NCBI GenBank assembly: GCA_023487605.1
Contig: JAMDEE010000010.1
Location: forward strand, 1 to 16,907
DNA from: Patescibacteria group bacterium
Lineage (GTDB): Bacteria; Patescibacteriota; Microgenomatia; Levybacterales; UBA12049
Length of the DNA stretch: 16,907 nt
Reading direction: 5' to 3'
Below, piece by piece: positions 1 to 6,988 of this stretch. The position numbers and the translations under genes were made by a program. Every line of letters begins with the position of its first letter. Position 1 is the stretch's first letter. The notes under the pieces were generated by a model that searched no databases, was not told where the DNA came from, and saw nothing but the letters and a program-made list of their open reading frames with translations.

Positions 1-1377
1 AGAAAGATAATCAGTCGCTAGAAATACTTGCGTCAAAATATCATTAGTTTTAAGGGAGTTCAAATCTTGTATTTCTAATTTTTCCTTTAAATCTCCGAAT
101 CTTTCAAATCTTGCTTTGCCTAATTTTTCAATTCTTTTTCGGGAAACCTGATCTTTGGGGTTTGCCAAAACCCTCAAATAGGAAACCAAATCTTTTATTT
201 CTTTTCTTTCGTAAAACCTTGTGCCTCCGACTAATAAATAGGGAATGCCCATTTGCAAAAATGTTTCTTCGATTACCCTTGATTGTGAATTTATTCGGTA
301 TAAAACAGCGGCATCTTTTAATTTAAAATCATTTTGAGAAAAACGAAAATCATTAATCCTGTTTAAGATAAACTGCGCTTCGTCTCTTTCGTTGCCTGCC
401 TCGTAGATAATTAAATCTTCCCCCTTGGGATTATCTGTCCAAAGAGAAAGCACAGGATGGGTCGTGTTGTTAGAGATAACAGCGGACGCCGCGTCCAAAA
501 TAACCTTGGTTGAGCGATAGTTTTGAGACAGAGAAAAAACTTGAGTATTCTTAAAATCTTCTTTAAATTTTGTAAGGTTTCTGAAATCCGCTCCCCGCCA
601 AGAATAAATACTTTGAGAAAAATCCCCGACTACGCATATGTTATTGTATTTTAAAGCAAGCATTTTTGTTAAGTAATATTGGGCGTGATTTGTGTCCTGA
701 TACTCATCTATTAAAATATATTTAAATAATTCCTGATATCTGTTTAAAATTTCTTTATTTTTCGAAAAGAGTTCAGCTGTTTTTAACAGCAGATCGTCAA
801 AATCCAAGGCTTCGTTTTCCTTGAGCAGTTTTTCGTATAAAACATATACCCGAGCGGCAGTTTCCTGAAAATGTCCCCGGGCAATAGAGAGATAATCAGC
901 GCTTGTAATTAATTCGTTTTTTGCCTGGGAAATAGTTGCCAGAATAGAACTTGGTTTATAATCTTTAGGGGAAATTCCAAGCAATTTAAAAATCTGCTTT
1001 ATTAAATCAAGCTGATCGGATGTGTCATAAATAACAAACCCCGGCGAGAGATTAATATGTTTTCCATCCCTCCTCAAAATTTTTGCGCAAAGAGAATGGA
1101 AAGTGGAAACCGTGGGAGAATTGAAAGATGAGAGATGAGAAATGAGGGATAGGTTTTTTTTGACTCTTTCTTTCATTTCGTTGGCGGCTTTATTTGTAAA
1201 CGTAACGCAGAGAATATTTTCGGGTTTAACGCCGTTTAATAAAAGGTTAATAACTCTATAGGTAATAACTCTTGTTTTTCCACTGCCTGCCCCTGCCAAA
1301 ATTATCATTGGACCGTCTTTTGTCAAAACTGCCTTTTTTTGCTCCGGATTTAAGTCCTTGAGGAAATCATCTGTCAT
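1..1377 (-). CDS. uvrD: UvrD/PcrA-type superfamily 1 DNA helicase, N-terminal part (3' end outside window)
   Basis: Reading the minus strand from ATG at 1377 gives 459 codons without a stop up to the window edge, so the C-terminal third is missing. The product is an ATP-dependent 3'-5' DNA helicase of the UvrD/PcrA/Rep family, which acts in repair and in clearing the replication path. SF1 motifs appear in order: Q-motif LNPEQKKAV (about residues 9-17), Walker A AGAGSGKT (28-35), motif Ia VTFTNKAANEM, motif Ib TFHSLC, motif II DEYQDTN (near 223), motif III VGDFSQSIYSWRGAD and motif IV LSQNYRST. Motifs V and VI would lie beyond the edge. An unusual low-complexity stretch encoded by imperfect 7-bp repeats (1120-1154) sits between motifs Ia and Ib. 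The gene diverges from tpiA; an extended -10 (TGG-TACAAT, minus strand 1401-1409) lies just upstream. UvrD, PcrA and Rep cannot be separated here. Confidence 0.93.
   Translation of the reverse strand, partial: MTDDFLKDLNPEQKKAVLTKDGPMIILAGAGSGKTRVITYRVINLLLNGVKPENILCVTFTNKAANEMKERVKKNLSLISHLSSFNSPTVSTFHSLCAKILRRDGKHINLSPGFVIYDTSDQLDLIKQIFKLLGISPKDYKPSSILATISQAKNELITSADYLSIARGHFQETAARVYVLYEKLLKENEALDFDDLLLKTAELFSKNKEILNRYQELFKYILIDEYQDTNHAQYYLTKMLALKYNNICVVGDFSQSIYSWRGADFRNLTKFKEDFKNTQVFSLSQNYRSTKVILDAASAVISNNTTHPVLSLWTDNPKGEDLIIYEAGNERDEAQFILNRINDFRFSQNDFKLKDAAVLYRINSQSRVIEETFLQMGIPYLLVGGTRFYERKEIKDLVSYLRVLANPKDQVSRKRIEKLGKARFERFGDLKEKLEIQDLNSLKTNDILTQVFLATDYLS
1120..1154. repeat. Imperfect heptanucleotide array (GATGAGA-like) inside the helicase gene
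   Basis: On the plus strand the units are ATTGAAA, GATGAGA, GATGAGA, AATGAGG, GATAGG. On the coding (minus) strand they give SLISHLSSFNS between helicase motifs Ia and Ib. The 7-bp period matches the arrays in tpiA and in the rpsO leader. Confidence 0.75.
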
Positions 1378-1387
1378 AGGATATAAT
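1358..1387 (+). promoter_or_regulatory. Candidate sigma70-type promoter for the tpiA operon
   Basis: TTGAGG (1358-1363) and a perfect TATAAT (1382-1387) are separated by 18 nt on the plus strand, ahead of tpiA. The -35 lies inside the 5' end of the divergent helicase gene, so the two promoters overlap and may interfere with each other. Prediction from base pattern only. Confidence 0.4.
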
Positions 1388-1400
1388 CAATAGATACTTT

Positions 1401-1409
1401 ATTGTACCA
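1401..1409 (-). promoter_or_regulatory. Extended -10 promoter element for the helicase gene
   Basis: The minus strand reads TGG-TACAAT, an extended -10 element that ends 23 nt before the helicase ATG at 1377. It would give a leader of roughly 15-20 nt. No convincing -35 is visible, which is common with extended -10 promoters. AT-rich DNA makes chance matches likely. Confidence 0.4.
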
Positions 1410-1456
1410 TATGACCCTGAAGAAAATTGAAGGGTTATATTGAGCTTGTTGAATAT

Positions 1457-2134
1457 ATGAAAAAACTCTATATCGTTGCCAACTGGAAGTCAAATAAGAC
1501 AGAACTTGAAGCAAAAGAATGGCTTCAATCAATTCAGAATTCAGAATTCAGAATTCAGAATGCGGATAAGGAAATCGTAGTTTGTCCGTCGTTTACTCTT
1601 CTTCCAGCTCTTAAATCTTACATCTTAAGTCATAAATCAGAAATAAAGCTTGGCGCGCAGGATATTTCTCCTTTTGGGTCTGGAGCCTATACAGGAGAAG
1701 TAAATGGAGAACAAATAAAAGAGTTCGCAGATTATGTAATTATTGGGCATTCCGAAAGAAGAAAGTATTTTGGCGAAACAGATGAAATGATAGCAAAAAA
1801 AATTATACAGGCGACAGGAAATGGGTTAACTCCGATAATCTGTATTTCGAGAATAGAACAAATTAAAAATTTAAAATTAAAAATTAAAAATTGTATCGTT
1901 GCCTACGAACCGTTATTTGCTGTAGGTTCGGGTAAAGCAGATACACCGGAAAATGCCAATCAAAAAGCCGAGGAAATAAAAAAAATTGTGGATAATATAC
2001 CTGTTTTATATGGCGGGAGTGTTACAGAAAGTAATGTAAAATCATTTACAAGTATGCCTTTTATAGACGGTGTATTGATTGGAGGAGCAAGTCTTAATCC
2101 TTTAAGTTTTGCGGAGATAATAAGATCTTCCTAA
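1457..2134 (+). CDS. tpiA: Triosephosphate isomerase, short variant with repeat-derived segments
   Basis: Interconverts dihydroxyacetone phosphate and glyceraldehyde 3-phosphate in glycolysis; cytosolic TIM barrel. Catalytic elements are present: the N-terminal NWK lysine, the histidine of IIGHSERR, the glutamate of VAYEP, the phosphate loop VGSGKADT and the YGGSV and GGASL loops. I chose ATG at 1457 because MKKLYIVANWK matches the family N-terminus; an upstream in-frame TTG at 1427 would add ten residues without family similarity. The protein has 225 residues against about 250 usually. The shortfall is between the CI(G/E) strand end, here ICIS-R, and VAYEP, where the family's conserved Gly-Glu and much of a helix are replaced by about 20 Lys/Ile/Asn-rich residues encoded by a 7-bp repeat array (1861-1893). 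Two further arrays (1531-1561, 1613-1647) encode surface segments. The next gene follows after 8 nt. Confidence 0.93.
   Translation: MKKLYIVANWKSNKTELEAKEWLQSIQNSEFRIQNADKEIVVCPSFTLLPALKSYILSHKSEIKLGAQDISPFGSGAYTGEVNGEQIKEFADYVIIGHSERRKYFGETDEMIAKKIIQATGNGLTPIICISRIEQIKNLKLKIKNCIVAYEPLFAVGSGKADTPENANQKAEEIKKIVDNIPVLYGGSVTESNVKSFTSMPFIDGVLIGGASLNPLSFAEIIRSS
1531..1561 (+). repeat. Heptanucleotide tandem repeat AATTCAG x4 inside tpiA
   Basis: Four perfect head-to-tail copies of AATTCAG occupy 1531-1558, followed by a partial AAT. The unit is not a multiple of three, so successive copies are read in different frames and give IQNSEFRIQNAD in the protein. The reading frame is kept. Confidence 0.95.
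1613..1647 (+). repeat. Degenerate heptanucleotide array (AAATCWK-like) inside tpiA
   Basis: Five consecutive 7-mers read AAATCTT, ACATCTT, AAGTCAT, AAATCAG, AAATAAA. They encode the stretch just before KLGAQD. The periodicity is weaker than in the other arrays and could be partly chance. Confidence 0.55.
1861..1893 (+). repeat. Heptanucleotide tandem repeat AATTAAA x4 inside tpiA
   Basis: Units AATTAAA, AATTTAA, AATTAAA, AATTAAA (1861-1888) and a partial AATTG. The array encodes IKNLKLKIKN, exactly where the conserved Gly-Glu and following helix of the family are missing. Confidence 0.9.
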
Positions 2135-2142
2135 AAAAATAA

Positions 2143-3270
2143 ATGAATAAAAAACTGTTTACATATATTTTGATTTTCTGTATTTTGGCAGTTGCCTTGG
2201 CTGTTGTCGAAATAGGTAAAAATATTCCCCTTTTGTGGCAGTTGGCAGATAACCGCAGTGTGAGTCTTAAAAAAACTGATGATCATATAAATGTTTTACT
2301 GCTTGGTATAGGAGGGGGAACTCATGACGGCCCAAACCTGACGGATACCATTATATTCGCCAGTATAGATGAAAAAACAAATAAAATAAATCTTATTTCT
2401 ATACCAAGAGATCTCTGGGTTCCTGATCTTAACGGCAAAATTAATACGGCATATGCCTTGGGGCAAAATAAAGGCAAAGGTGAAGGGCTTGTTCTGGCAA
2501 AAGCAGTTGTTAGTAAAATATTAAATCAACCCATAAACTATGCTCTTCGTATAGATTTTAATGGCTTTGTAAAAGCTGTCAATCTGGTAGGAGGATTGGA
2601 CGTTTACGTGGACAGATCTTTTGACGATTACCAGTATCCAATACCCGGAAAGAAAAATGATTTATGCGGACATACTAAAGATGAAATTCAGCGAATGGCT
2701 ACGGCTTCGGCAGGCATGTCGAATTTACAAATGTTTCCCTGCCGTTATATGCATATTCATTTTTCAAAAGGCTTACAGCATATGAATGGTACGCAAGCAT
2801 TGGAATTCGTGCGTTCGCGCCACGCGGTAGGTCCCGAAGGAACGGATTTTGCCAGATCAAAAAGGCAAGAAAAGATAATACGAGCTTTTAGGAAAAAATT
2901 GTTCTCTCTCCAAATACTCTTAAATCCCGCTAAGCTAATTCAATTATACCAAACGCTCAAAAACAGCATAGACACAGACGTTAAAGAAAGTGAATTCGGC
3001 AGTTTTATAAAACTTGCTCAACAGATGAAGAACGCGAATATTCAAACTTCTGTTTTAGATTATGGAGATAGCCAGACAGGCAGGTTAGGGCTCTTGATAA
3101 ATCCTCCGACAAATAGCGGATATGATTTTGAATGGGTTCTTATTCCCAGGAAAGGCAACGGAAACTTTCTAGAGATTCAGAAGTACGTTGCCTGTGAGAT
3201 AAAAAATACTTTATGTATAGTTACAAAAACCGGCATAGAAGCATCTCCATCCGCCACGTTAAAGAAGTAA
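2143..3270 (+). CDS. LytR-CpsA-Psr (LCP) family membrane-anchored phosphotransferase
   Basis: LCP enzymes move polyisoprenyl-linked glycopolymers onto peptidoglycan outside the membrane. An N-terminal signal anchor (about residues 5-24) precedes the LCP domain. Family marks visible: NVLLLGIGG, TDT with the conserved Asp68, SIPRD (Arg89, Asp90), the QHMNGTQALEFVRSRH block (about 212-227) and DFARSKRQEKI (235-245). A long insertion between about 165 and 205 carries two cysteines (C175, C200) that could form a disulfide. There are 375 residues. The gene starts 8 nt after tpiA and is followed after 30 nt by the response regulator, so co-transcription is likely. No Shine-Dalgarno is visible (TAAAAAAATAA before the ATG). 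The substrate glycopolymer cannot be told from sequence. A second, diverged LCP gene lies at 8726. Confidence 0.9.
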   Translation: MNKKLFTYILIFCILAVALAVVEIGKNIPLLWQLADNRSVSLKKTDDHINVLLLGIGGGTHDGPNLTDTIIFASIDEKTNKINLISIPRDLWVPDLNGKINTAYALGQNKGKGEGLVLAKAVVSKILNQPINYALRIDFNGFVKAVNLVGGLDVYVDRSFDDYQYPIPGKKNDLCGHTKDEIQRMATASAGMSNLQMFPCRYMHIHFSKGLQHMNGTQALEFVRSRHAVGPEGTDFARSKRQEKIIRAFRKKLFSLQILLNPAKLIQLYQTLKNSIDTDVKESEFGSFIKLAQQMKNANIQTSVLDYGDSQTGRLGLLINPPTNSGYDFEWVLIPRKGNGNFLEIQKYVACEIKNTLCIVTKTGIEASPSATLKK

Positions 3271-3276
3271 TCTATC

Positions 3277-3297
3277 TTTATATAAATTTTATATAAA
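3277..3297. promoter_or_regulatory. 21-bp perfect AT palindrome upstream of the response regulator gene
   Basis: The arms TTTATATAAA and TTTATATAAA (complementary strands) flank a single central T, giving a 21-bp perfect inverted repeat that ends 3 nt before the regulator ATG. It could be an autoregulatory operator, and it contains -10-like TATATAA sequence. An A/T-only palindrome can also arise by chance. Confidence 0.4.
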
Positions 3298-3300
3298 AAC

Positions 3301-3972
3301 ATGCAAATAATAATTATTGAGGATGAAGGCAAAATAGCCAATATATTAAAAAATGGGCTTTTGGAAGAATCTTATAACGTTGATGTTGCTAAAGATGGAG
3401 AGGAAGCTCTAGAAAAAATAAGTATTAATGTCTATGATTTCGTCATCCTTGATCTTATGATTCCAAAGATTGACGGACTCACAGTATGTAAAAAAATCCG
3501 TGAGAAAAATACAACGGTACCAATTTTAATTCTAACGGCAAAAGATGATGTTGCCGATAAAATTGCAGGACTGGATAGCGGAGCGGATGATTATGTTGTT
3601 AAGCCGTTTTCTTTTGCAGAAGTTTCAGCCAGAATTAGAGCATTGCTTCGGCGCGGCAACAAAGCTAATCCCGTAGTCCTGACTGTTGCAGATGTATCTT
3701 TAAATCCCGCGACGAAAACTGTAACAAGAAATAGAAAACCAATATCTCTAACAGCACGGGAATATGCACTTCTTGAATATTTTATGCATAACGCCAATAT
3801 AATGCTCTCAAAGACTCAATTACTCGAGCATGTTTGGGATTATCAATATGAAGGCTTGTCAAATATTGTCGAAACGTATGTTAAATATATTCGTAAAAAG
3901 CTTAGAATATCACCACAGTCAAAAGAACTTATCCATACAAAAAGAGGAATAGGATATATAATGAGAGAATAA
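3301..3972 (+). CDS. OmpR/PhoB-family response regulator
   Basis: A DNA-binding regulator of a two-component system. The receiver domain (about 1-118) has the acidic pair E7/D8, the phospho-acceptor D51 in VILDLM, switch residue T79 in LILTAKDD and K101 in VVKPF. The C-terminal winged helix (about 127-222) shows LTAREYALLEYF, the recognition region VETYVKYIRKKLR and the HTKRGIGYIM wing. Length (223) is normal for the family. The kinase gene starts 4 nt after its stop, so the pair is surely co-translated. A perfect palindrome lies directly upstream and may be its own binding site. Target genes are unknown; the convergent flavin operon and the LCP gene upstream are candidates by position only. 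Confidence 0.95.
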   Translation: MQIIIIEDEGKIANILKNGLLEESYNVDVAKDGEEALEKISINVYDFVILDLMIPKIDGLTVCKKIREKNTTVPILILTAKDDVADKIAGLDSGADDYVVKPFSFAEVSARIRALLRRGNKANPVVLTVADVSLNPATKTVTRNRKPISLTAREYALLEYFMHNANIMLSKTQLLEHVWDYQYEGLSNIVETYVKYIRKKLRISPQSKELIHTKRGIGYIMRE

Positions 3973-3976
3973 TTTT

Positions 3977-4993
3977 ATGTTTCATAAAGCACGTTTAAAG
4001 CTTACTCTTTTATATTCTATTATTTTTTTAGTGTTATTTTGGAGTCTAAGTTTAGGTTTTTATCTATGGATGAATCATTATTTCGGCGATGAGCACGGCC
4101 GAAATAATTATATTCAAGTTGATCATAAATGGCTGCTGTTTTCAAATAACAAATCGCATATAGAACCGGTAAGTGACATTATAATGGATGAGTTCAGGAA
4201 TGCATTGTTGCTTATTGATACGGTATTGTTGTTAAGTGTTCCTGCAATCACGTGGTTCTTAACAGGTATAACGCTCGCACCTGTACAAAAAGCGCATGAT
4301 CGGGAAAAGCAGTTTTTGACCGATGCTTCTCATGATTTGCGGACTCCGCTTTCTATTTTGAGCGGTGAGATCGAAATAGCCTTACGAAAAGAACGAACAA
4401 AAGAAGAGTATAAAAAGATAATGCAAAGCAACAAAGAAGAAATAGATGACTTAATTGCGCTTGTCCAGAATATGTTATTCTTAGTTCAGAATAAGCAATA
4501 TCAAAACGTTAAAAAAGAACAAGTAGACATAACGGATCTGCTTATCGAAAGAATTTCTGTTTTTCGCGAATCAGCAAAACAAAAAAAACTTCAACTATCA
4601 TTTGTTCCTTCAAAACAAAGTCTTCTGATTTACGGAAATACTCAATTATTGAAACGGTTGTTTACCGGCATATTGGATAACGCGGTAAAATATACCTTGC
4701 CGGGAGGTAAAATAATAACGGAACTAAAGCAAGAAAAACAATCCGTGTTGGTAAACATTACAGACACAGGAATTGGCATTCCTTTTGAAGAGCAGGAAAA
4801 AGTCTTTGACCGATTTTACAGAACAGACGCTTCCCGAACAGAAAAGGGATACGGACTGGGGCTTTCTATAGCAAAACAGATTGTAGAAAATCATGCAGGA
4901 ACAATTCGTCTTTATTCTAAAGCCGGAAAAGGAACAACGATTGCTCTCGTATTTCCGATAGCTACGCAAAACCGGGAAAAAAATCTGTCTTGA
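3977..4993 (+). CDS. Membrane sensor histidine kinase
   Basis: Partner of the preceding response regulator. Two membrane segments (about 10-31 and 76-97) enclose a short outside loop of about 45 residues with several histidines (H34, H40, H50, H61). The linker after the second segment is short and no full HAMP domain is evident. The dimerisation box ASHDLRTPLSIL puts the phosphorylated histidine at H119. The ATPase domain has the N box around N235 (ILDNAVKYT), DTGIGIP (263-269), the F box FDRFYR and GYGLGLS (291-297). There are 338 residues. The last 32 bases overlap, tail to tail, the 3' end of the minus-strand redox fusion gene (4962). The signal sensed is unknown; the His-containing loop could suggest metal or pH, which is speculation. 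Confidence 0.94.
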   Translation: MFHKARLKLTLLYSIIFLVLFWSLSLGFYLWMNHYFGDEHGRNNYIQVDHKWLLFSNNKSHIEPVSDIIMDEFRNALLLIDTVLLLSVPAITWFLTGITLAPVQKAHDREKQFLTDASHDLRTPLSILSGEIEIALRKERTKEEYKKIMQSNKEEIDDLIALVQNMLFLVQNKQYQNVKKEQVDITDLLIERISVFRESAKQKKLQLSFVPSKQSLLIYGNTQLLKRLFTGILDNAVKYTLPGGKIITELKQEKQSVLVNITDTGIGIPFEEQEKVFDRFYRTDASRTEKGYGLGLSIAKQIVENHAGTIRLYSKAGKGTTIALVFPIATQNREKNLS

Positions 4994-6473
4994 TTTTATT
5001 TTCCTTAATCCCCATCTTTTTAAGTGTTTCTTCGTATGCCGTAACCATTGTACGCGGACCGGATAGATAAAATATTCTTTCTCTAAAATCTGGCGCGGCT
5101 TGCGTAATCATATCCGTATCTATTCTTCCTACTGCTCCTTTCCAGTCTGGAGGAAGTTTTGTTTGATCCGTTAATGCATAAACTATTTTTATTCCTTCCT
5201 CCTGTGCTTGATCAAAAACGTCACGATATACAATCTCATCAATAGTTCTATTTACATAGAAAAGTATTATTGGTCTATGCTCTTTAATATCAATTAAATA
5301 TTTAATCATGCTCCGGAATGGCGTAATTCCTATACCTCCTGCGATAAATATAAGTTTTTGATTTATATTTTTTGGTAATGTAAAATCTCCTGCAAGCTGT
5401 GCTCCGACAAAAGGAGTATCTGTACCTACGGCAAGCATTGCTTTCTTATAACTGCTTCCATTAGGATAAAATCTAACCCCGAGACGTATAGCTTCTTCGG
5501 TTGGAGAGGAAGCTATAGTAAAGTATCGTCTATTCCCGCGACTATCAGGATTTTTGTGGGGTAGTGTCCATTCCATATATTGTCCTGGAATGAATGCCAA
5601 CTTTTTTTTCGGAATGAAGAAGAAATCAACCATGTCAGGAGCAATTTGTATTTTTTGCCGTATAGCAGAAATTATTTTATCTTTTGGACTGACGAGATAA
5701 GAGAATGCATTTCCTATTACTAATGACAATTCGGGAGTTGTATAAAACGAGCCTATATGAAATTGGGGCGTAAATAAAACTCCTACCAATACTGCGTATA
5801 TTGACTGAAGTTTTTTTGTCGGAGGAGTTGTTAATGGTTCTGTTAACATGACAAATGCAAAGAAAAAGATAGGCGAGAATAGTATGATTTGCTTAAGAGT
5901 CGTAAATAAATTATTTCCTTCGATAAGATTAAACCCGAGCATAATCAGTAAAGAAGTACTAAAGAAATAAAAGACTAAATCATATCTTTTTATTTTTCTG
6001 ACAATCAATAATCCAAGAAGAGAAAACGGCAGCATAGATGCTGTGCCTATCCACCAAGAAACAGATCCTCTGAATCCAAACGCGGTAAGGACAACCGCGA
6101 TTGCCACAGGGTTAAAAATATGTTTTTTATTGATTGCCAAAATATATTTTGATGCCATTGTTAAAACAGCAGCCCAAAATAGTAAGGGAAGACCAGAGAA
6201 AGAGTTGATCGGAGAAATAATTAAAGCTAAAATTAAGGCTGATATATAAACCGATTCGACGTTTGTAGGTGCATTGAATACGTTCGCAAAGATTTTATTT
6301 GTGATCCAGGAAACCGTAATAAGAAATAAAACAGAAAAGATGAATAAAAACGGATTATAGGGAAGAATTCCTATGAAACTAAAAACGCATGCAACAAAAA
6401 GAAGGAGGATTAGATAATACAGTACAAGCCTGTACATTGTGATTGAATCTAATAAATTATCAATAACTTTCAT
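4962..6473 (-). CDS. NqrB/RnfD-like membrane domain fused to ferredoxin-reductase (FAD/NAD(P)H) domain
   Basis: Predicted transmembrane electron-transfer protein. Residues about 15-265 contain eight or more hydrophobic segments with the NqrB/RnfD-type HIFNPVA motif (118-124) and the MLTEPLTTPP motif (209-218). Residues about 280-503 are a ferredoxin-reductase module: flavin motif RRYFTIAS (315-322), nucleotide motif AGGIGITP (378-385), and the C-terminal YLSGPRTMV (469-477) and FFPGF. Electrons could pass from NAD(P)H to FAD to the membrane domain and on to extracytosolic FMN proteins. I see no [ST]GAT flavinylation motif in the membrane part, unlike canonical NqrB/RnfD, and no other Rnf/Nqr subunit gene nearby. 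Its ATG is 2 nt after the stop of the FMN-binding gene, making it the last gene of a four-gene operon. The 3' end overlaps the kinase gene by 32 bp. Confidence 0.88.
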   Translation of the reverse strand: MKVIDNLLDSITMYRLVLYYLILLLFVACVFSFIGILPYNPFLFIFSVLFLITVSWITNKIFANVFNAPTNVESVYISALILALIISPINSFSGLPLLFWAAVLTMASKYILAINKKHIFNPVAIAVVLTAFGFRGSVSWWIGTASMLPFSLLGLLIVRKIKRYDLVFYFFSTSLLIMLGFNLIEGNNLFTTLKQIILFSPIFFFAFVMLTEPLTTPPTKKLQSIYAVLVGVLFTPQFHIGSFYTTPELSLVIGNAFSYLVSPKDKIISAIRQKIQIAPDMVDFFFIPKKKLAFIPGQYMEWTLPHKNPDSRGNRRYFTIASSPTEEAIRLGVRFYPNGSSYKKAMLAVGTDTPFVGAQLAGDFTLPKNINQKLIFIAGGIGITPFRSMIKYLIDIKEHRPIILFYVNRTIDEIVYRDVFDQAQEEGIKIVYALTDQTKLPPDWKGAVGRIDTDMITQAAPDFRERIFYLSGPRTMVTAYEETLKKMGIKENKIKTDFFPGFA

Positions 6474-6475
6474 CT

Positions 6476-6985
6476 TTAGCTTTTTGCTTTACCTAACGCG
6501 GATTGCAGTGATTGCACAAATGCCTGGCTTGAATCAGTCGCGCCGGATATTATATCCACGTTTGCGTTTTGCGCCTGAATTGCTTCCTGGGAAAGCATTG
6601 GATCTGCCTGGGAATTAATATAGCTTGATGTTGAATTATCGTTAGGATACTGCAAGAATTGCACATTTGTTATTTTTCCGCCTGCAATAGTTACTGCTAC
6701 TTGAATATATCCATAAAACGCGTCAGCGGTATCTCCCGTGAATGTACCGTCTTTATAACCAGTTGTCGGAGGTTGAGTTGGAGCAGGAGTGTTTTGTGCA
6801 GTAGGTATCGGCGTGGCGGTTGGCAATGCTTGTGATTGTTTTGATTGGTTTGATTGGTTTGGAACCGGCGGGGAAGACTTAGGGCTTAAGACTACAGAAG
6901 CCGTCTTTATGCCAAAAACCCTTTGGTACATTGAGTATGAAATAAATGCTATTACAACAGCTGTTACAATAAAAAACTTCTTCAT
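6476..6985 (-). CDS. Membrane-anchored FMN-binding domain protein, flavinylation acceptor 1
   Basis: Predicted extracytosolic flavoprotein. An N-terminal hydrophobic anchor (about 4-20) is followed by a Pro/Ser/Thr/Gln-rich linker (about 34-76) and one FMN-binding domain (about 77-167) of the RnfG/NqrC C-terminal type. The domain starts with YKDGTFTG, contains YGYIQVAVTIAGGKITNVQF, and ends with the motif DIISGATDSS, where T150 is the expected site of phosphoester-linked FMN added by ApbE. The linker would let the flavin reach away from the membrane, into the cell wall zone. It starts 3 nt after apbE and ends 2 nt before the redox fusion gene. It is a paralogue of the protein at 7739-8173; the two genes share a 59-bp identical stretch over the motif. 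No lipobox cysteine is present. Confidence 0.9.
   Translation of the reverse strand: MKKFFIVTAVVIAFISYSMYQRVFGIKTASVVLSPKSSPPVPNQSNQSKQSQALPTATPIPTAQNTPAPTQPPTTGYKDGTFTGDTADAFYGYIQVAVTIAGGKITNVQFLQYPNDNSTSSYINSQADPMLSQEAIQAQNANVDIISGATDSSQAFVQSLQSALGKAKS
6528..6586. repeat. 59-bp perfect direct repeat, copy 1 (over flavinylation motif)
   Basis: Identical base for base to 7788-7846. It encodes EAIQAQNANVDIISGATDSS, the FMN attachment region. The rest of the two genes is clearly diverged, including at silent positions. Confidence 0.97.
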
Positions 6986-6988
6986 ATA

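Noticed and set aside
111..326. Open frame on the plus strand inside the helicase region
   Set aside because: It lies antisense to the SF1 helicase, which has clear motifs; the translated frame shows no family features.
1427..1456. TTG start adding ten residues to TpiA
   Set aside because: The extra residues do not fit the family N-terminus, and ATG 1457 gives the usual MKKLYIVANWK beginning.
6043..6249. Plus-strand frame within the NqrB/RnfD-like gene
   Set aside because: Antisense shadow of a gene with strong domain motifs; no ribosome site or independent support.
6818..6860. Linker repeats (GATTGGTTT) in the FMN-binding gene as a further member of the heptanucleotide arrays
   Set aside because: The period here is 9 and follows the protein's Asn-Gln-Ser repeats, so it is ordinary linker low complexity.
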